Assembly (NCBI GenBank): GCA_963725275.1
Contig: CAVRXS010000005.1
Location: 310,001-374,000 of the forward strand
Origin: Bog-756 sp963725275
Lineage (GTDB): Bacteria; Actinomycetota; Acidimicrobiia; Acidimicrobiales; RAAP-2
DNA length: 64,000 nucleotides
Reading direction: 5' to 3'
The translations under genes and the position numbers were made by a program. How positions within the stretch are numbered: the stretch's first letter is position 1; each line of letters starts with the position of its first letter. The notes below the pieces were generated by a model. The model had not been told where the DNA came from, made no database searches, and saw only the letters and a program-made list of their open reading frames with translations. This document shows positions 33,452 to 43,063 of this stretch, piece after piece.

Positions 33452-33482
33452 CCCGCGATCCTCCCAGATCCAGAGCACTAGA

Positions 33483-33531
33483 TCAAGACATGAGCACTGC
33501 TCTTGACTTTGGGGTCTGCTACGCGAATACT
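33483..33531 (+). promoter_or_regulatory. promoter with overlapping TetR operator
   Basis: TTGACT at 33503-33508 and AATACT at 33526-33531, 17 bases apart, face the epimerase gene. TCAAGA (33483-33488) and TCTTGA (33501-33506) are the arms of a 24-bp inverted repeat with an inner GAGCA/TGCTC dyad, covering the -35. GAGCACT is repeated around 33473 and 33492, and AGTGCTC at 33548. Fits repression by the divergent TetR. Confidence 0.6.
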
Positions 33532-33573
33532 GGTCCATGACGAGTGCAGTGCTCACAACAAGGAGGATCAGGA

Positions 33574-34518
33574 ATGGGAAGACACGCCATCGTCGGTGCA
33601 GGAGCAGTCGGCACGGCCACCGCACTGAGCCTCGTGGACCAGGGCCACGATGTCACCATGGTCACGCGATCCGGATCGGGTCCCGACCACCCCGGCATCC
33701 GCCGGGTCTCGGCCGACGCTTCGGATCCGTCCGCACTTGCCGCGGCAGTGGGGACGTGCGATGTCCTCTACAACTCCGCCAGCCCGCCCTACCACCGGTG
33801 GCCGGAGCTCTGGCCACCGATGGCCGCCTCGATGCTCTCGGTCGCCTCCGAGCTCGGCGCCGTCCTCGTGATCATGGGCAACCTCTACGGCTACGGCCCG
33901 CTCGACCATCCGATGACCGAGCAGGACCCGTTGGCGTCGACCGGAACCAAAGGGAGGATCCGGACCGCGATGTGGACGGACGCTCTCGCCGCCCACCGGG
34001 CCGGTCGGGTACGCGTGACCGAGGCCCGCGGGTCCGACTTCTTCGGTCCGGGAGTGGTCGAGAACAGCTTCTTCGGGCGCAACGTCGACCGCCTGCTCGC
34101 CGGGCGGAAGGTCACCTTGCTCGGCGACCCGGACGCGCCGCACACCTGGACCTACGTGCCGGACGTGGGTCGGACCCTCGCGCTCCTGGGCACTGACGAG
34201 CGGGCATGGGGACGCCCCTGGCACGTCCCGAGCGATCCCGCCCGGACCCAGCGCGAGCTCGCCACCCGCTTCTGCGAGGTGGCCGGTGCACCGGCCCCGA
34301 GGATCGGGGTCCTTCCCCCCGTCGCCGTCTCGGCAGCCGGGCTGGTCTCGGCACAGCTGCGCGAGCTCAAGGAGACCCGGTACCAGTTCGACCGGCCGTT
34401 CATCCTCGACTCGACGTCCTGTACCGAGACCTTCGGCCTCGAGGCCACACCCCTCGATGAGGCGCTCTCGGCCGTGGCCACCCACGCCGCTGCGAACACA
34501 CTGGCCAGAGCGAGCTGA
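33574..34518 (+). CDS. NAD-dependent epimerase/dehydratase-like protein
   Basis: 314 residues from ATG 33574 behind GGAGG. Starts with the Rossmann strand IVGAGAVGTATALSLVDQGH, a GxGxxG variant, then VTMVTRSGSG. Family segments NLYGYGPLDHPMTEQDPL and RVRVTEARGSDFFGPGVVEN follow; the second is a conserved epimerase loop. It resembles the NAD-binding proteins that often sit beside TetR genes in Streptomyces and relatives. No YxxxK motif seen in the usual position (KGRIRTAMWTDALAAHRAG). Reaction unknown. Confidence 0.8.
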   Translation: MGRHAIVGAGAVGTATALSLVDQGHDVTMVTRSGSGPDHPGIRRVSADASDPSALAAAVGTCDVLYNSASPPYHRWPELWPPMAASMLSVASELGAVLVIMGNLYGYGPLDHPMTEQDPLASTGTKGRIRTAMWTDALAAHRAGRVRVTEARGSDFFGPGVVENSFFGRNVDRLLAGRKVTLLGDPDAPHTWTYVPDVGRTLALLGTDERAWGRPWHVPSDPARTQRELATRFCEVAGAPAPRIGVLPPVAVSAAGLVSAQLRELKETRYQFDRPFILDSTSCTETFGLEATPLDEALSAVATHAAANTLARAS

Positions 34519-34591
34519 ACCCCCGTCGCCAAGGCGGACGGTGCACGCGAGGACCCGGTCCCCTTCCCTATTACTAGGGTCGGCACCACCT

Positions 34592-35740
34592 ATGGACGTC
34601 CGCTGCATCACCGGTCGGGGCAGACCGCGCCGGTCCGGCCGGCCGGCCCGCGTCGCCGCGGTGCTCGGTAGCTGCGGCGTCCTGGCCGGCTGTTCGGTGC
34701 TCGCCGACCCCGTCCCTGCGCCGGTCCACAGCACGTCCGCGCCCCGCGGTCCGATCGGCTACGTGGTCTGCCCGACAGCGGTCACCCCGGTGGAGCTCGC
34801 CACGCGCACCGCCGAGGACCCGATCACCCTTCCGGTGGTCGGGACCCCCGCCCTCGGGGACGACGCCATCGCCACCTCCCCGGACGGGAAGTGGGCATAT
34901 GTGGTGACCAGAGCCGCCGCCGGGGGAAGCGCCACCGAGAACCTCGTCATCCCCATCGACCTCTCCACCCAGCAGGCGGGTCGTCCGATCCCGATCCCCG
35001 GGGACGGCGGCACCCACGCGGTGGCGGTACTGCCCAACGGGATCGTCCTGGCGGCGAGCGGGTCGACGGTCGTCCCGGTCAACACGGTCACCGGGGCGCT
35101 CGGTACCCCGCTCGACATCGGGGCGGGCCGGACGATCTTCGGGATGGCGCTCAGCCCGACCGGCCCCACCCTCTACGTCCTCTTCGCCGGCGGAATCGTC
35201 CCGGTGGACACCGCGAATGCCACCGCAGGGCCGGTTATCCCGACCGGGCTGGCGGTCTCGTCGGTCTACTCGCCCCACGGGGTCGTCGTGAGCGCGGGCG
35301 GCGGCACCGTCTACGTGGCCGGCCAGGGGGGAGCCGACTACGGCGGGCGGGTGCTCCCGATCGTCGCCTCGAGCGGGGCCGTTCACCCGGCCACCGGGTT
35401 CGACCGGTTCGGCATCTCGGATCCTGCCGCGGTGGCGGTGACCGCCGACGGGACCCGGGTGATGGTGGTGGATTCGGCGAACAACTGGGTCATGCCGATC
35501 TCCGTCGCCAGCTTCTCGGCGCCCGGGCCGCCTATCGCCATCCCACAGCGCCCGGGCGGCGCCGCGGGTACCGGGACCGACCACCCGACCGACATCGTGG
35601 TCGGCCCGGGGACCACCGGTGCGTTCATCGTGGACGGCTTCGACACGGTCCTCCCGTTCGATCCGGTCTCGCAGGGGTTCGGCCGGCCGATCCCCGTGTG
35701 CTCGGGTGCTTCGTCGATGGCGGTCGCCGGCACCTCGTGA
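34592..35740 (+). CDS. beta-propeller (YncE/40-residue repeat) lipoprotein
   Basis: 382 residues from ATG 34592. A lipobox VLAGC at about 28-32 marks a lipoprotein anchored outside the membrane. The rest is beta-rich with recurring blade motifs: AIATSPDGKWAYVV, HAVAVLPNGIVLAASG, GMALSPTGPTLYVLF, GGGTVYVAGQGG, AVAVTADGTRVMVVDSAN. This is the YncE-like/SMP-30-like propeller. Function is unknown; such proteins often bind carbohydrate or protein partners. It ends at a hairpin shared with the convergent acyltransferase. Confidence 0.65.
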   Translation: MDVRCITGRGRPRRSGRPARVAAVLGSCGVLAGCSVLADPVPAPVHSTSAPRGPIGYVVCPTAVTPVELATRTAEDPITLPVVGTPALGDDAIATSPDGKWAYVVTRAAAGGSATENLVIPIDLSTQQAGRPIPIPGDGGTHAVAVLPNGIVLAASGSTVVPVNTVTGALGTPLDIGAGRTIFGMALSPTGPTLYVLFAGGIVPVDTANATAGPVIPTGLAVSSVYSPHGVVVSAGGGTVYVAGQGGADYGGRVLPIVASSGAVHPATGFDRFGISDPAAVAVTADGTRVMVVDSANNWVMPISVASFSAPGPPIAIPQRPGGAAGTGTDHPTDIVVGPGTTGAFIVDGFDTVLPFDPVSQGFGRPIPVCSGASSMAVAGTS

Positions 35741-35759
35741 GCGGCCGCCGCCGAGCGTG

Positions 35760-35776
35760 CACCGCCGACGGCGGTG
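35760..35776. terminator. shared hairpin between convergent genes
   Basis: CACCGCC-GAC-GGCGGTG: a 7-bp perfect stem with a 3-base loop between two convergent genes (ends at 35740 and 35780). Could serve both directions. No T-run. Confidence 0.45.
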
Positions 35777-35779
35777 GGC

Positions 35780-37312
35780 TCAGGAGCGGACCGCCCCGGC
35801 TCCCGTGCGTCGCACGGTCGGGGCGCCCGGTTCCGGCGGGCAGCCGGCGCCCGAGGCGATGACCGCCTGGGCGGCTTCCTCGGAACGGAAGCAGGCCGGG
35901 GCCAGCCCCGCCGCGGCAAGCAGCTCGTCGAGGGCCGCGGGGATCGCAGCGGCCAGGTGCCAGATATTGGGCATCGTCTCGGGGCACGAGATCATCCCCC
36001 AGTAGAGGGTGCCGCGGTAGCTCATGATGGTGATGTTGACGCCCATGCCGTCCATGACCGGACCGAGCGGGAACCCGGCGACCATCTCGGCCCCCCCGAG
36101 ATAGAGCGGGATGTCCGGTCCGGGGACGTTGGAGATGACCAGGTTGGCGATCGGTGGGTGGCGGTCCGCCAGTCGCATCCTGCTGTAGAGCCGGGCCGCG
36201 GTGGCGAAGGTGTTGGGGGTTGCGTGCTCCGCCCAGTTGACCAGCATGTCAGCGCCCAACGCGTTGTGCTCCTCCTTTGCCCCCTTCGTTCCCTCCCGGA
36301 TGGCGCACAGCCGGTCGAGCGGGTCGTGGAGGTGGGCGGGGAGCTGGACGAACATCGAGGAGACCTGGTTCGAGCCGTGGGGCGACCCGGCCTCGGGCTG
36401 CACCGAGACCGGCACGACTGCGACGAGGGGCTTGTCGGGCAGTTCGTCTCCGTCGAGCAGGAGTTGGCGGAGTGCACCCGTGCACACGGTCAGGACCACG
36501 TCGTTGACGGTGGTCCCGGTCGCGTTCTTGAGCCGCTTCACGTCGTCGAGGCCGATGGCCGAGAGCGCCACCTGCCGCCGCCGGGTCAGCGCCGCGTTGA
36601 ACGAAGTCCGCGGCGCGGACAGCGGGAGGGCGGCCCGGGTCTCGGGGCTCCGGTGTTCGGGTCGATGGCGGACCCGGCGGACGTCTACGAGGCGCTGACC
36701 GGTTCGCAGGATGTCGCGGGTCAGCTCGAGGGGCCGCATGGCACGGGCGGCGATGGCCTCGCTGAGCAGCTCGAGGCCGGAGGGGATCCGGGCCTCGCCG
36801 TTCGGCTCGGGGGGAGGCGGTTCCGGACCCGGGTCGACCTCGAGGTCGAAGAGGACCGACAGCAGCGCGGCCCCGGACATCCCGTCGACCGTCGAGTGGT
36901 GCATCTTGGCCACCACCGCGATCCGTCCCTGTGCAAGGCCTTCGACGATCCAGATCTCCCAGAGCGGCTTCGACCGGTCGAGCTGGTGCCCGGTGATCTC
37001 CCCGATGAGATCGGAGAGCTCGCGCAGTCCCCCCGGGTGGGGAACCGCCGCCCGGCGGACGTGGTAGTCGATGTCGAACCCGGGGTCTTCGACCCACACC
37101 GGGTGGCCGAGCCGCAGTGGCACCTCGACCAGCCGGCGGCGGAAGACCGGGGCCTGATGGGTGCGGGCAGCGATGCGGGCCTGCATCCGGGTGAAGCTGT
37201 AGCCGCCGGGGATGGTCGACGGGTCGAAGATCGTGGCCATCGCCACGTGCATGTGCAGGGTGGGGGTCTCGAGATAGAGGAAACTGGCGTCGAGGCCGCT
37301 CAGTCGTTCCAT
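35780..37312 (-). CDS. wax ester synthase/diacylglycerol O-acyltransferase (WS/DGAT) family
   Basis: 510 residues from ATG 37312 behind GGGAGG. The catalytic HHxxxDG motif is present as HHSTVDG at residues 138-144. Other family segments: MERLSGLDASFLYLETPTLH at the start, NDVVLTVCTGALRQLL, and ISNVPGPDIPLYLGGAEMV near 400. WS/DGAT enzymes join acyl-CoA to diacylglycerol or fatty alcohol, making storage lipids in actinobacteria. A membrane-anchored lipase is encoded divergently, consistent with lipid turnover. Substrate preference unknown. Confidence 0.92.
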   Translation of the reverse strand: MERLSGLDASFLYLETPTLHMHVAMATIFDPSTIPGGYSFTRMQARIAARTHQAPVFRRRLVEVPLRLGHPVWVEDPGFDIDYHVRRAAVPHPGGLRELSDLIGEITGHQLDRSKPLWEIWIVEGLAQGRIAVVAKMHHSTVDGMSGAALLSVLFDLEVDPGPEPPPPEPNGEARIPSGLELLSEAIAARAMRPLELTRDILRTGQRLVDVRRVRHRPEHRSPETRAALPLSAPRTSFNAALTRRRQVALSAIGLDDVKRLKNATGTTVNDVVLTVCTGALRQLLLDGDELPDKPLVAVVPVSVQPEAGSPHGSNQVSSMFVQLPAHLHDPLDRLCAIREGTKGAKEEHNALGADMLVNWAEHATPNTFATAARLYSRMRLADRHPPIANLVISNVPGPDIPLYLGGAEMVAGFPLGPVMDGMGVNITIMSYRGTLYWGMISCPETMPNIWHLAAAIPAALDELLAAAGLAPACFRSEEAAQAVIASGAGCPPEPGAPTVRRTGAGAVRS

Positions 37313-37411
37313 ACCGATCCTCCCGCTCTGCCCCGCCTTTCCCCGCACCTGATGATGCCCTACCTGGCCGGGTGTTTCACCTCGGCACCGCCGGCGGTGT
37401 TTGATGTGTGG

Positions 37412-38644
37412 ATGGCCTGGACCTTCTTCGTCGTCGGGGCGGCCGTTGCCGTGCTCGCCGCCAACGCCTGGGTGCCCGCCCGGCGCGAGCCGCTCACCGC
37501 GCTCAGCTTCGTGTTGGGGTTCGTCCCGGCGGAGCTGCCGCTCCACCTGGTCGTCGTCGAGGCGGCGGTCGCGGCGGCCCTCTCGATCGCGACCGGGCTG
37601 TCCTCCTGGCAGGCTCTCGCCGGGCTCGCACTGACCGTCGCCAGCGCGGTCGGGTTCGCCGGGCTGGCGGTCGTCGCCCACCGGGCGGGGGCGCTGGTGG
37701 ACTCGGCGCTCGATGGGGCAACCGGCGGACCGGTCGTCGCCCCCGGGGCCGATCTCCGGCCGACATGGTCCCACTGGTGGCGGCTGGTCCTCGCCCTGCC
37801 CTTCCGCTTCCGGGGGATCCGCAAGATCCGGGGCATCGACTACTGGGGCGACGGAGACGACCATCACCGACTCGACATCCTGAGCCGGCGGGACGCGCCG
37901 CCGGAAGGGGCCCCGGTCCTCGTCTACATCCACGGCGGGGGCTGGGTCATGGGGGACAAGCGGGAGCAGGGGCTCCCGTTGCAGCACGAGCTCGCCGGGC
38001 GGGGCTGGGTGTGTGTCACCGTCAACTACCGACTGAGCCCCACGGCGACCTGGCCCGCGCACATCGTGGACTGCAAGCGGGCGCTGGCCTGGGTACGCGA
38101 GCACATCGCCGAGCACGGGGGTGACCCCACCTTCATCGCCCTCGCGGGAGGTTCGGCCGGGGGCCACCTCGCAGCACTGGCCGCACTCACCCCGAACCGG
38201 CCCGAGTGGCAGCCGGGATTCGAGGACATCGACACCTCGGTGGATGCCTGCATCCCGTTCTACGGCGTCTACGACCTGACCGTCGAACCGGACGCCGGTG
38301 GCGCGTACGGACCCGGACTGGCCAGGTTGCTCGCCCGCAAGGTGATGAAGGTCTCCATGGACGACGACCCCACCCTCTTCGAGGAGGCCTCACCCGACCG
38401 CCGGATCACGCCGGAGGCCCCGCCGATGTTCGTCGTCCACGGCACGAACGACACGCTCACGTCTCCCCGGATGGCCCGCCGGTTCGTCGGCCGGCTCCGG
38501 GACCTCTCGGCCGCACCGGTGGCCTACCTCGAGCTGCCCCGGGCCCAGCACGCCTTCGATCTCATGGTGACCATCCGCTCCCGCCACACGACCCTCGGCG
38601 CAGTGCGGTTCCTCGAGGGGATCCGGAGCCGGGTCTCCCGCTGA
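37412..38644 (+). CDS. membrane-anchored lipase/esterase (HSL-like alpha/beta hydrolase)
   Basis: 410 residues from ATG 37412; in-frame upstream starts exist and would add about 20 residues. The N-terminus has three hydrophobic stretches up to about residue 90. The hydrolase domain follows: oxyanion HGGGWVMGD at about 174-182, nucleophile GGSAGGHLAAL at about 246-256, Asp in FVVHGTNDTLTSP and His in RAQHAFDLM. This is the hormone-sensitive-lipase group (HGGGW, GDSAGG-like). Membrane anchoring plus the neighbouring WS/DGAT gene suggests lipid turnover. Divergent from the WS/DGAT gene by about 100 bases. Confidence 0.85.
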   Translation: MAWTFFVVGAAVAVLAANAWVPARREPLTALSFVLGFVPAELPLHLVVVEAAVAAALSIATGLSSWQALAGLALTVASAVGFAGLAVVAHRAGALVDSALDGATGGPVVAPGADLRPTWSHWWRLVLALPFRFRGIRKIRGIDYWGDGDDHHRLDILSRRDAPPEGAPVLVYIHGGGWVMGDKREQGLPLQHELAGRGWVCVTVNYRLSPTATWPAHIVDCKRALAWVREHIAEHGGDPTFIALAGGSAGGHLAALAALTPNRPEWQPGFEDIDTSVDACIPFYGVYDLTVEPDAGGAYGPGLARLLARKVMKVSMDDDPTLFEEASPDRRITPEAPPMFVVHGTNDTLTSPRMARRFVGRLRDLSAAPVAYLELPRAQHAFDLMVTIRSRHTTLGAVRFLEGIRSRVSR

Positions 38645-38832
38645 GGATCCCGGCCGCCCGTGCCCGTACGGCCTCCCGGCGGGCCGCCCGACCCGGGGCC
38701 CGTTCGCGCAAATTCCGGCCGATTGCTGGACACACCGCCGAGTTTCTGACGTAGAGTCACATCTTCGGCCCGGCCGGCCGCGTTGCGCTCCGCCAGGGTG
38801 GGCAGCCGTCGAGCCATGATCAAAGGGGAGCC

Positions 38833-40146
38833 TTGCGTTCAGCACCGTGGAAGCGCCGTACCAGCGCGCTGGGGATCGTGTTGGTGGTCGCGCTGGTCGC
38901 TGCTGCCTGCAGTTCGACCAATTCGTCGACGACCACGACGGCCGCGGGCGGATCCGGTGGCTCCTCCTCCAAGATCCCTGCGAGCGCCTTCAGCGACCAC
39001 ACGGGCATCACGGCGACCCAGGTCCGTGTCGGCAACGTGTCGACCCTGGCCATCGGCGGCCTCTTCAAGGGGGCCCTGGTGGGCACCGAGGCCTACGCCG
39101 CCTACGTGAACTCGACCGGCGGGATCAACGGCCGGAAGATCGTGGTGGACTCCGCCGACGACGGGTTCAGCGGGGCGGGCAACCACCAGGCCACCCAGAA
39201 CGCCATCACCAACGACTTCTCCCTCGTCGGCGGGTTCTCCCTCCAGGACAGCTACGGCGGCGCCCTGCTCGCCGCCGACCCGGGGATGCCGGACGTGTCC
39301 GTCGTCCTCGACATCCCGACCACCAAGCTCCCCAACGTCTACAGCGCGGTGCCGCTGCTCGGCGGATGGGAGGAGGGCCCGCTCCAGTACTTCAAGCAGA
39401 AGTTCCCGAACGACGTCGACGCAGTCGGCACGGTCGTCTCCGACCAGTCCTCCGCCCAGGTCGACTGGGCCGGCGAGAAGTACGTCATGAACAAGGTGGG
39501 CTTCAAGGTCGTCTACGACCCGAGCGTCCCGGTGACCCAGACCGACTACACCCAGAACGTCATCGCCATGAAGAACGCCGGCGTCAAGATCCTCTTCCTC
39601 GATCAGCTCCCCGAGAACTACGCCTCGGCCATGTTCAAGGATCTCCAGCAGCAGAACTTCCACCCACAGGTGATCATCGGGTCGGCCAGCTACTCGAAGG
39701 ACCTCGTGTCCGACTCGGGTGGTCCCCAGGCCGTAGACGGCGCGCAGGTCGACCAGAACACCTCGTTCTTCCTGGGCGAGGACTATCCAGCCATCCCCGC
39801 GGTGGGTACCTTCAACAAGTGGGTGCAGCTGACGGACCCCGGCTTCAAGATCGACCTCTTCACCCTCTACGGATGGCTGTCCGCCGAGCTCTTCTCCCAG
39901 GCCCTGCGCAACGCGGGCTCCGACCCGAGCCGTGGCTCCCTGCTCCAGGCCCTGTCCAAGATCACCAGCTTCAGCGGCGACAACATCATCGCGGCCAACA
40001 ACCCTGCGGCCAAGACCGTGGGCAACTGCTACCTGCTCGGACAGGTCCAGAACGGCAAGTACGAGCGGATGGCCGATCCTCCGATCGACGGCCCCACGAA
40101 CGGGTACCGTTGCGACTACTCCTACGTCACGCCGCCCGGATCCTGA
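38833..40146 (+). CDS. Liv-type ABC transporter substrate-binding lipoprotein
   Basis: 437 residues, start TTG 38833 with AAAGGGGAG immediately upstream. Lipobox VALVAAACSS, then a Ser/Thr/Gly linker. Two-lobe periplasmic-binding fold: VRVGNVSTLAIGG and VNSTGGINGRKIVV are characteristic of branched-chain amino acid binding proteins, followed by DQSSAQVDWAGEKYV and TLYGWLSAELFSQAL. Ligand may be a branched-chain amino acid or another small molecule (urea, aromatic acid); not resolvable. First gene of the livKHMGF-like operon. Confidence 0.88.
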   Translation: MRSAPWKRRTSALGIVLVVALVAAACSSTNSSTTTTAAGGSGGSSSKIPASAFSDHTGITATQVRVGNVSTLAIGGLFKGALVGTEAYAAYVNSTGGINGRKIVVDSADDGFSGAGNHQATQNAITNDFSLVGGFSLQDSYGGALLAADPGMPDVSVVLDIPTTKLPNVYSAVPLLGGWEEGPLQYFKQKFPNDVDAVGTVVSDQSSAQVDWAGEKYVMNKVGFKVVYDPSVPVTQTDYTQNVIAMKNAGVKILFLDQLPENYASAMFKDLQQQNFHPQVIIGSASYSKDLVSDSGGPQAVDGAQVDQNTSFFLGEDYPAIPAVGTFNKWVQLTDPGFKIDLFTLYGWLSAELFSQALRNAGSDPSRGSLLQALSKITSFSGDNIIAANNPAAKTVGNCYLLGQVQNGKYERMADPPIDGPTNGYRCDYSYVTPPGS

Positions 40147-40202
40147 GGTGGTCGAGGCCGGTCGTGACCACCTGACCTGATGCAACGGGGGACGACGATT
40201 CG

Positions 40203-42146
40203 GTGAACGAGTTCCTGCAGTACACCGTCTTCGGGGTCATGCTGGGTGCCGGGTACGCGATCGCGGCCACAGGGCTGGTGGTCACCTACACCACCTCCGG
40301 CGTCTTCAACTTCGCCCAGGGCGCGGTCGGGATGATCGCCGCCTTCTGCTACTGGGAGCTGGTCTCGGCCCACCACGTGCCGGTGCTGGTCGCACTCGTG
40401 ATCATCCTGGTCCTCGGCGCCGCCGTGGCCGGCGCGCTGGTCGAGCGCGTCCTCATGCGGCGGCTGCACGGGGCCTCCGCCGAACGGCCGGTCATGGTCA
40501 CCCTCGGGCTGCTGGTCATCCTGACCGGCCTCGCCACGATCATCTGGAGCCCGACCACCCAGCGGGCGGTCAACAACATGGTCGGGGGCCAGTTCCGGCT
40601 GGTCGGGATCAACATCCAGTACCAGGAGGTGCTGATCATCGGGGTGGCCCTGGTCGTGGCCGCCCTGCTGCGGGTGCTCTTCTACAACACCCGCACCGGG
40701 TATGCCCTGCGCGCGGTGGTCGACGATCCCGATCTGCTGGCCATGTCCGGGGTTTCGCCCAACCGGATGAGCCAGTACGGCTGGATCCTGGGCTTCATGA
40801 TGGCGGCCCTCGCCGGGGTCCTGTTGGCTCCGACCCAGACCACCGGCATCAGCATCGAGGCGATGACCCTGCTGGTGGTCAACGGGTACGCCGCGGCGAT
40901 CGTGGGTCGGCTCAAGAGCATCCCGGTGACCTTCGCCGCAGCCATCGGGATCGGCCTCGGCGAGAACTACGTCATCAACTACATCCTGCCCCACGTCCCG
41001 CAGAACCTGGTCCCGGACATCACCTACGCCCTTCCCATGGTGTTCCTGTTCATCGCCCTGGTCACCCTCCCCTCGGTCCGGCTCAGGGCGGTGGGCCGTC
41101 TCACCACCATGCGGGTCCCACGGGTGGCCGGCGGCCGCGAGTCGCTGCTGGGAGGGGTCGTCTTCTTCGTGCTCGCCGTCGGGACTGCCCTCGTCTTCGG
41201 CAATACCGCCTTCAAGGGCACCACCGTGCTCGACCTCGGCGGGGAGATCATGGCCCTCGGGATCGTGGGCCTCTCCCTCGTCCTCCTGACCGGCTACTCG
41301 GGCCAGGTCTCGCTCTGCCAGTTCTCCTTCATGGGGATCGGGGCCTTCGTCATGGGCAAGATCGCCGGCGGAGGCTCTGTCCTCGGACTGCTGACGGCCG
41401 CCGCAATCTGTGCCGGGGTCGGGGCGCTCATCGCCCTGCCCACGGTCCGGCTGAGCGACCTCTACCTCGCGCTCGCAACGTTCGCCTTTGCCGACGCGGT
41501 GGCCAACGGGTTCTTCACCGACGCGGACATCTACGGCTCGGGAGGGGTCATCATCGGCCGCATCATCCTGCCCGGGCTCAACTTCGGCGGCGACCGGGCG
41601 GAGTTCCTGCTGGTGACCATCCTCTTCGTCCTGGCTGCCTGGATGGTCCTCGCCATACGGCGCAGTCTCTTCGGCCGGCGCCTGGTGGCGGTCAACGACT
41701 CGCCGGCGGCCTACGCCACCGTCGGGCTCAACATCGGGTTCACCAAGGTGGCGGTGTTCGCCATCGCGGCGGCCATGGCCGGACTGGCCGGAGCGCTCTA
41801 CGGAACCGTCCAGGGCGTCGTCGGCACGAGCGACTTCGACATCTTCCCGGGCATCATCTTCGTGCTGTTCGTGACCATCTGGAGCATCCGCACCGTGTCG
41901 GGGGCCTTCCTCGCCGCCGTCACCTATGTGGTGCTGAACCAGGTCTGGCAGAACGGCGTCGGGCTGTTCGCCGGGGTCGGCATCATCCTCATCGGCCGGG
42001 CCGCAGGCGGACTGCTGGGCATCGAGGCGCTGCACTTCCGGCTGCCGTGGGTCAAGGCGCCGGCGGACGCCGAGCTCGACGCCCCTCCGTCCCGGACGCC
42101 GGTCGGCGGCCCGGCGATCGCCGGGGGGTCCAGTGCCACCGGCTGA
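40203..42146 (+). CDS. Liv-type ABC permease, LivH-LivM fusion
   Basis: 647 residues from GTG 40203. The first half (about 1-290) is LivH-like: VVTYTTSGVFNFAQGAVGM, RALLRVLFYNTRTGYALRAV-type, GVSPNRMSQYGWILGF. The second half (about 330-610) is LivM-like: LTGYSGQVSLCQFSFMGIGA, RRSLFGRRLVAVNDSPAAYA, VGLNIGFTKVAVFAIAAAMA. Normally two proteins; here joined into one. About 16 membrane segments. Forms the channel of the transporter with the proteins encoded either side. Confidence 0.9.
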   Translation: MNEFLQYTVFGVMLGAGYAIAATGLVVTYTTSGVFNFAQGAVGMIAAFCYWELVSAHHVPVLVALVIILVLGAAVAGALVERVLMRRLHGASAERPVMVTLGLLVILTGLATIIWSPTTQRAVNNMVGGQFRLVGINIQYQEVLIIGVALVVAALLRVLFYNTRTGYALRAVVDDPDLLAMSGVSPNRMSQYGWILGFMMAALAGVLLAPTQTTGISIEAMTLLVVNGYAAAIVGRLKSIPVTFAAAIGIGLGENYVINYILPHVPQNLVPDITYALPMVFLFIALVTLPSVRLRAVGRLTTMRVPRVAGGRESLLGGVVFFVLAVGTALVFGNTAFKGTTVLDLGGEIMALGIVGLSLVLLTGYSGQVSLCQFSFMGIGAFVMGKIAGGGSVLGLLTAAAICAGVGALIALPTVRLSDLYLALATFAFADAVANGFFTDADIYGSGGVIIGRIILPGLNFGGDRAEFLLVTILFVLAAWMVLAIRRSLFGRRLVAVNDSPAAYATVGLNIGFTKVAVFAIAAAMAGLAGALYGTVQGVVGTSDFDIFPGIIFVLFVTIWSIRTVSGAFLAAVTYVVLNQVWQNGVGLFAGVGIILIGRAAGGLLGIEALHFRLPWVKAPADAELDAPPSRTPVGGPAIAGGSSATG

Positions 42147-43063
42147 GCGCGTCCACGCTTCCGGCACCCCGGTGCTGACCGTCTCCGAGGTCGCGGTGCA
42201 CTTCGGCGGCGTCGCCGCGCTCAGCGACGCGAGCCTGACCGTCGAGCCCGGCAGCGTGACCGGTCTGATCGGACCCAACGGGGCGGGGAAGACCACCCTG
42301 TTCAACGTCATCAGCGGGCTCCAGGCTCCCGACCGCGGAACGGTCCGGCTCTTCGACACCGACGTGACCCGCATGAGGCCGCACCGCCGTGCCCGACTCG
42401 GCCTCGCCCGCACGTTCCAGCGGCTCGAGCTCTTCGGGTCCCTCTCGGCGGGGGAGAACGTCCAGGTCGGTCTCGAGTCATCGGTCAAGTGGTGGCAGTG
42501 GGGCCATATCAAGCGGGCCGTCCCCTGGGTGCGGCGGGGCGGCGCCGGGGACGCCCGGGCCGAGGACGAACCCACCGGTCCCGGGTCGCTGGCCGTGCGC
42601 ACCTCGGACCGGCTCCTCAGCGGTGTGGGTCTCGGCGGTCTCGGGTCCCGGCAGGCCAGCGCCATGCCCACCGGGCTGGCCCGTATGGTCGAGCTGGCCC
42701 GGGCCCTCGCCCTCGGTCCCAAGCTCCTCCTCCTCGACGAGCCGGGATCCGGCCTCGACGAGGCCGAGTGCCAGACCCTCGGCGAGCTGCTCACCACCCT
42801 CGCCCGCGGCGGGATGGGCGTGCTCCTCGTCGAGCACGACATGGAGCTGGTCATGCGGATCTGCGACTACATCTACGTGCTCGACTTCGGGGACATCATC
42901 GCGGCGGGCACGTCCGGAGGAGATCCGCAACGACCCGAGGGTCCAGGCCGCCTATCTGGGCGCGGTGGTCGAGCGCGCCGGGGCCGCCACCCCGGGCACG
43001 GTGCTCGGGGTCGAGCGCCCGGGCCGACCGGTCGACGAGGGTGCGGCCGGGGTGGCCGAGTGA
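42133..43063 (+). CDS. livG: Liv-type ABC ATP-binding protein (LivG), frameshifted near 42913
   Basis: About 309 residues from GTG 42133, overlapping the permease stop. Walker A GPNGAGKTT, LARTFQRLELFGSLSAGENV, signature MPTGLARMVELARAL, Walker B LLLLDEPGSGLDEAE and DFGDIIAAGT. After base 42912 the frame moves; reading on one base gives PEEIRNDPRVQAAYLG, the standard LivG C-terminus. Removing one base (T at 42913) restores AGTPEEIRN. An extra segment of about 45 residues (SSVKWWQWGHIKRAV) sits before the signature. Stop at 43061 overlaps the next start (TGATG). Confidence 0.85.

Noticed and set aside
40122..42854. A very long open frame on the minus strand opposite the Liv permease gene (about 900 codons).
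   Set aside because: It is antisense to the clear LivHM fusion and LivG, its composition is charged and repetitive (Asp/Glu/Arg/Gly-rich), and no family pattern is visible. GC-rich genomes give long shadow frames.
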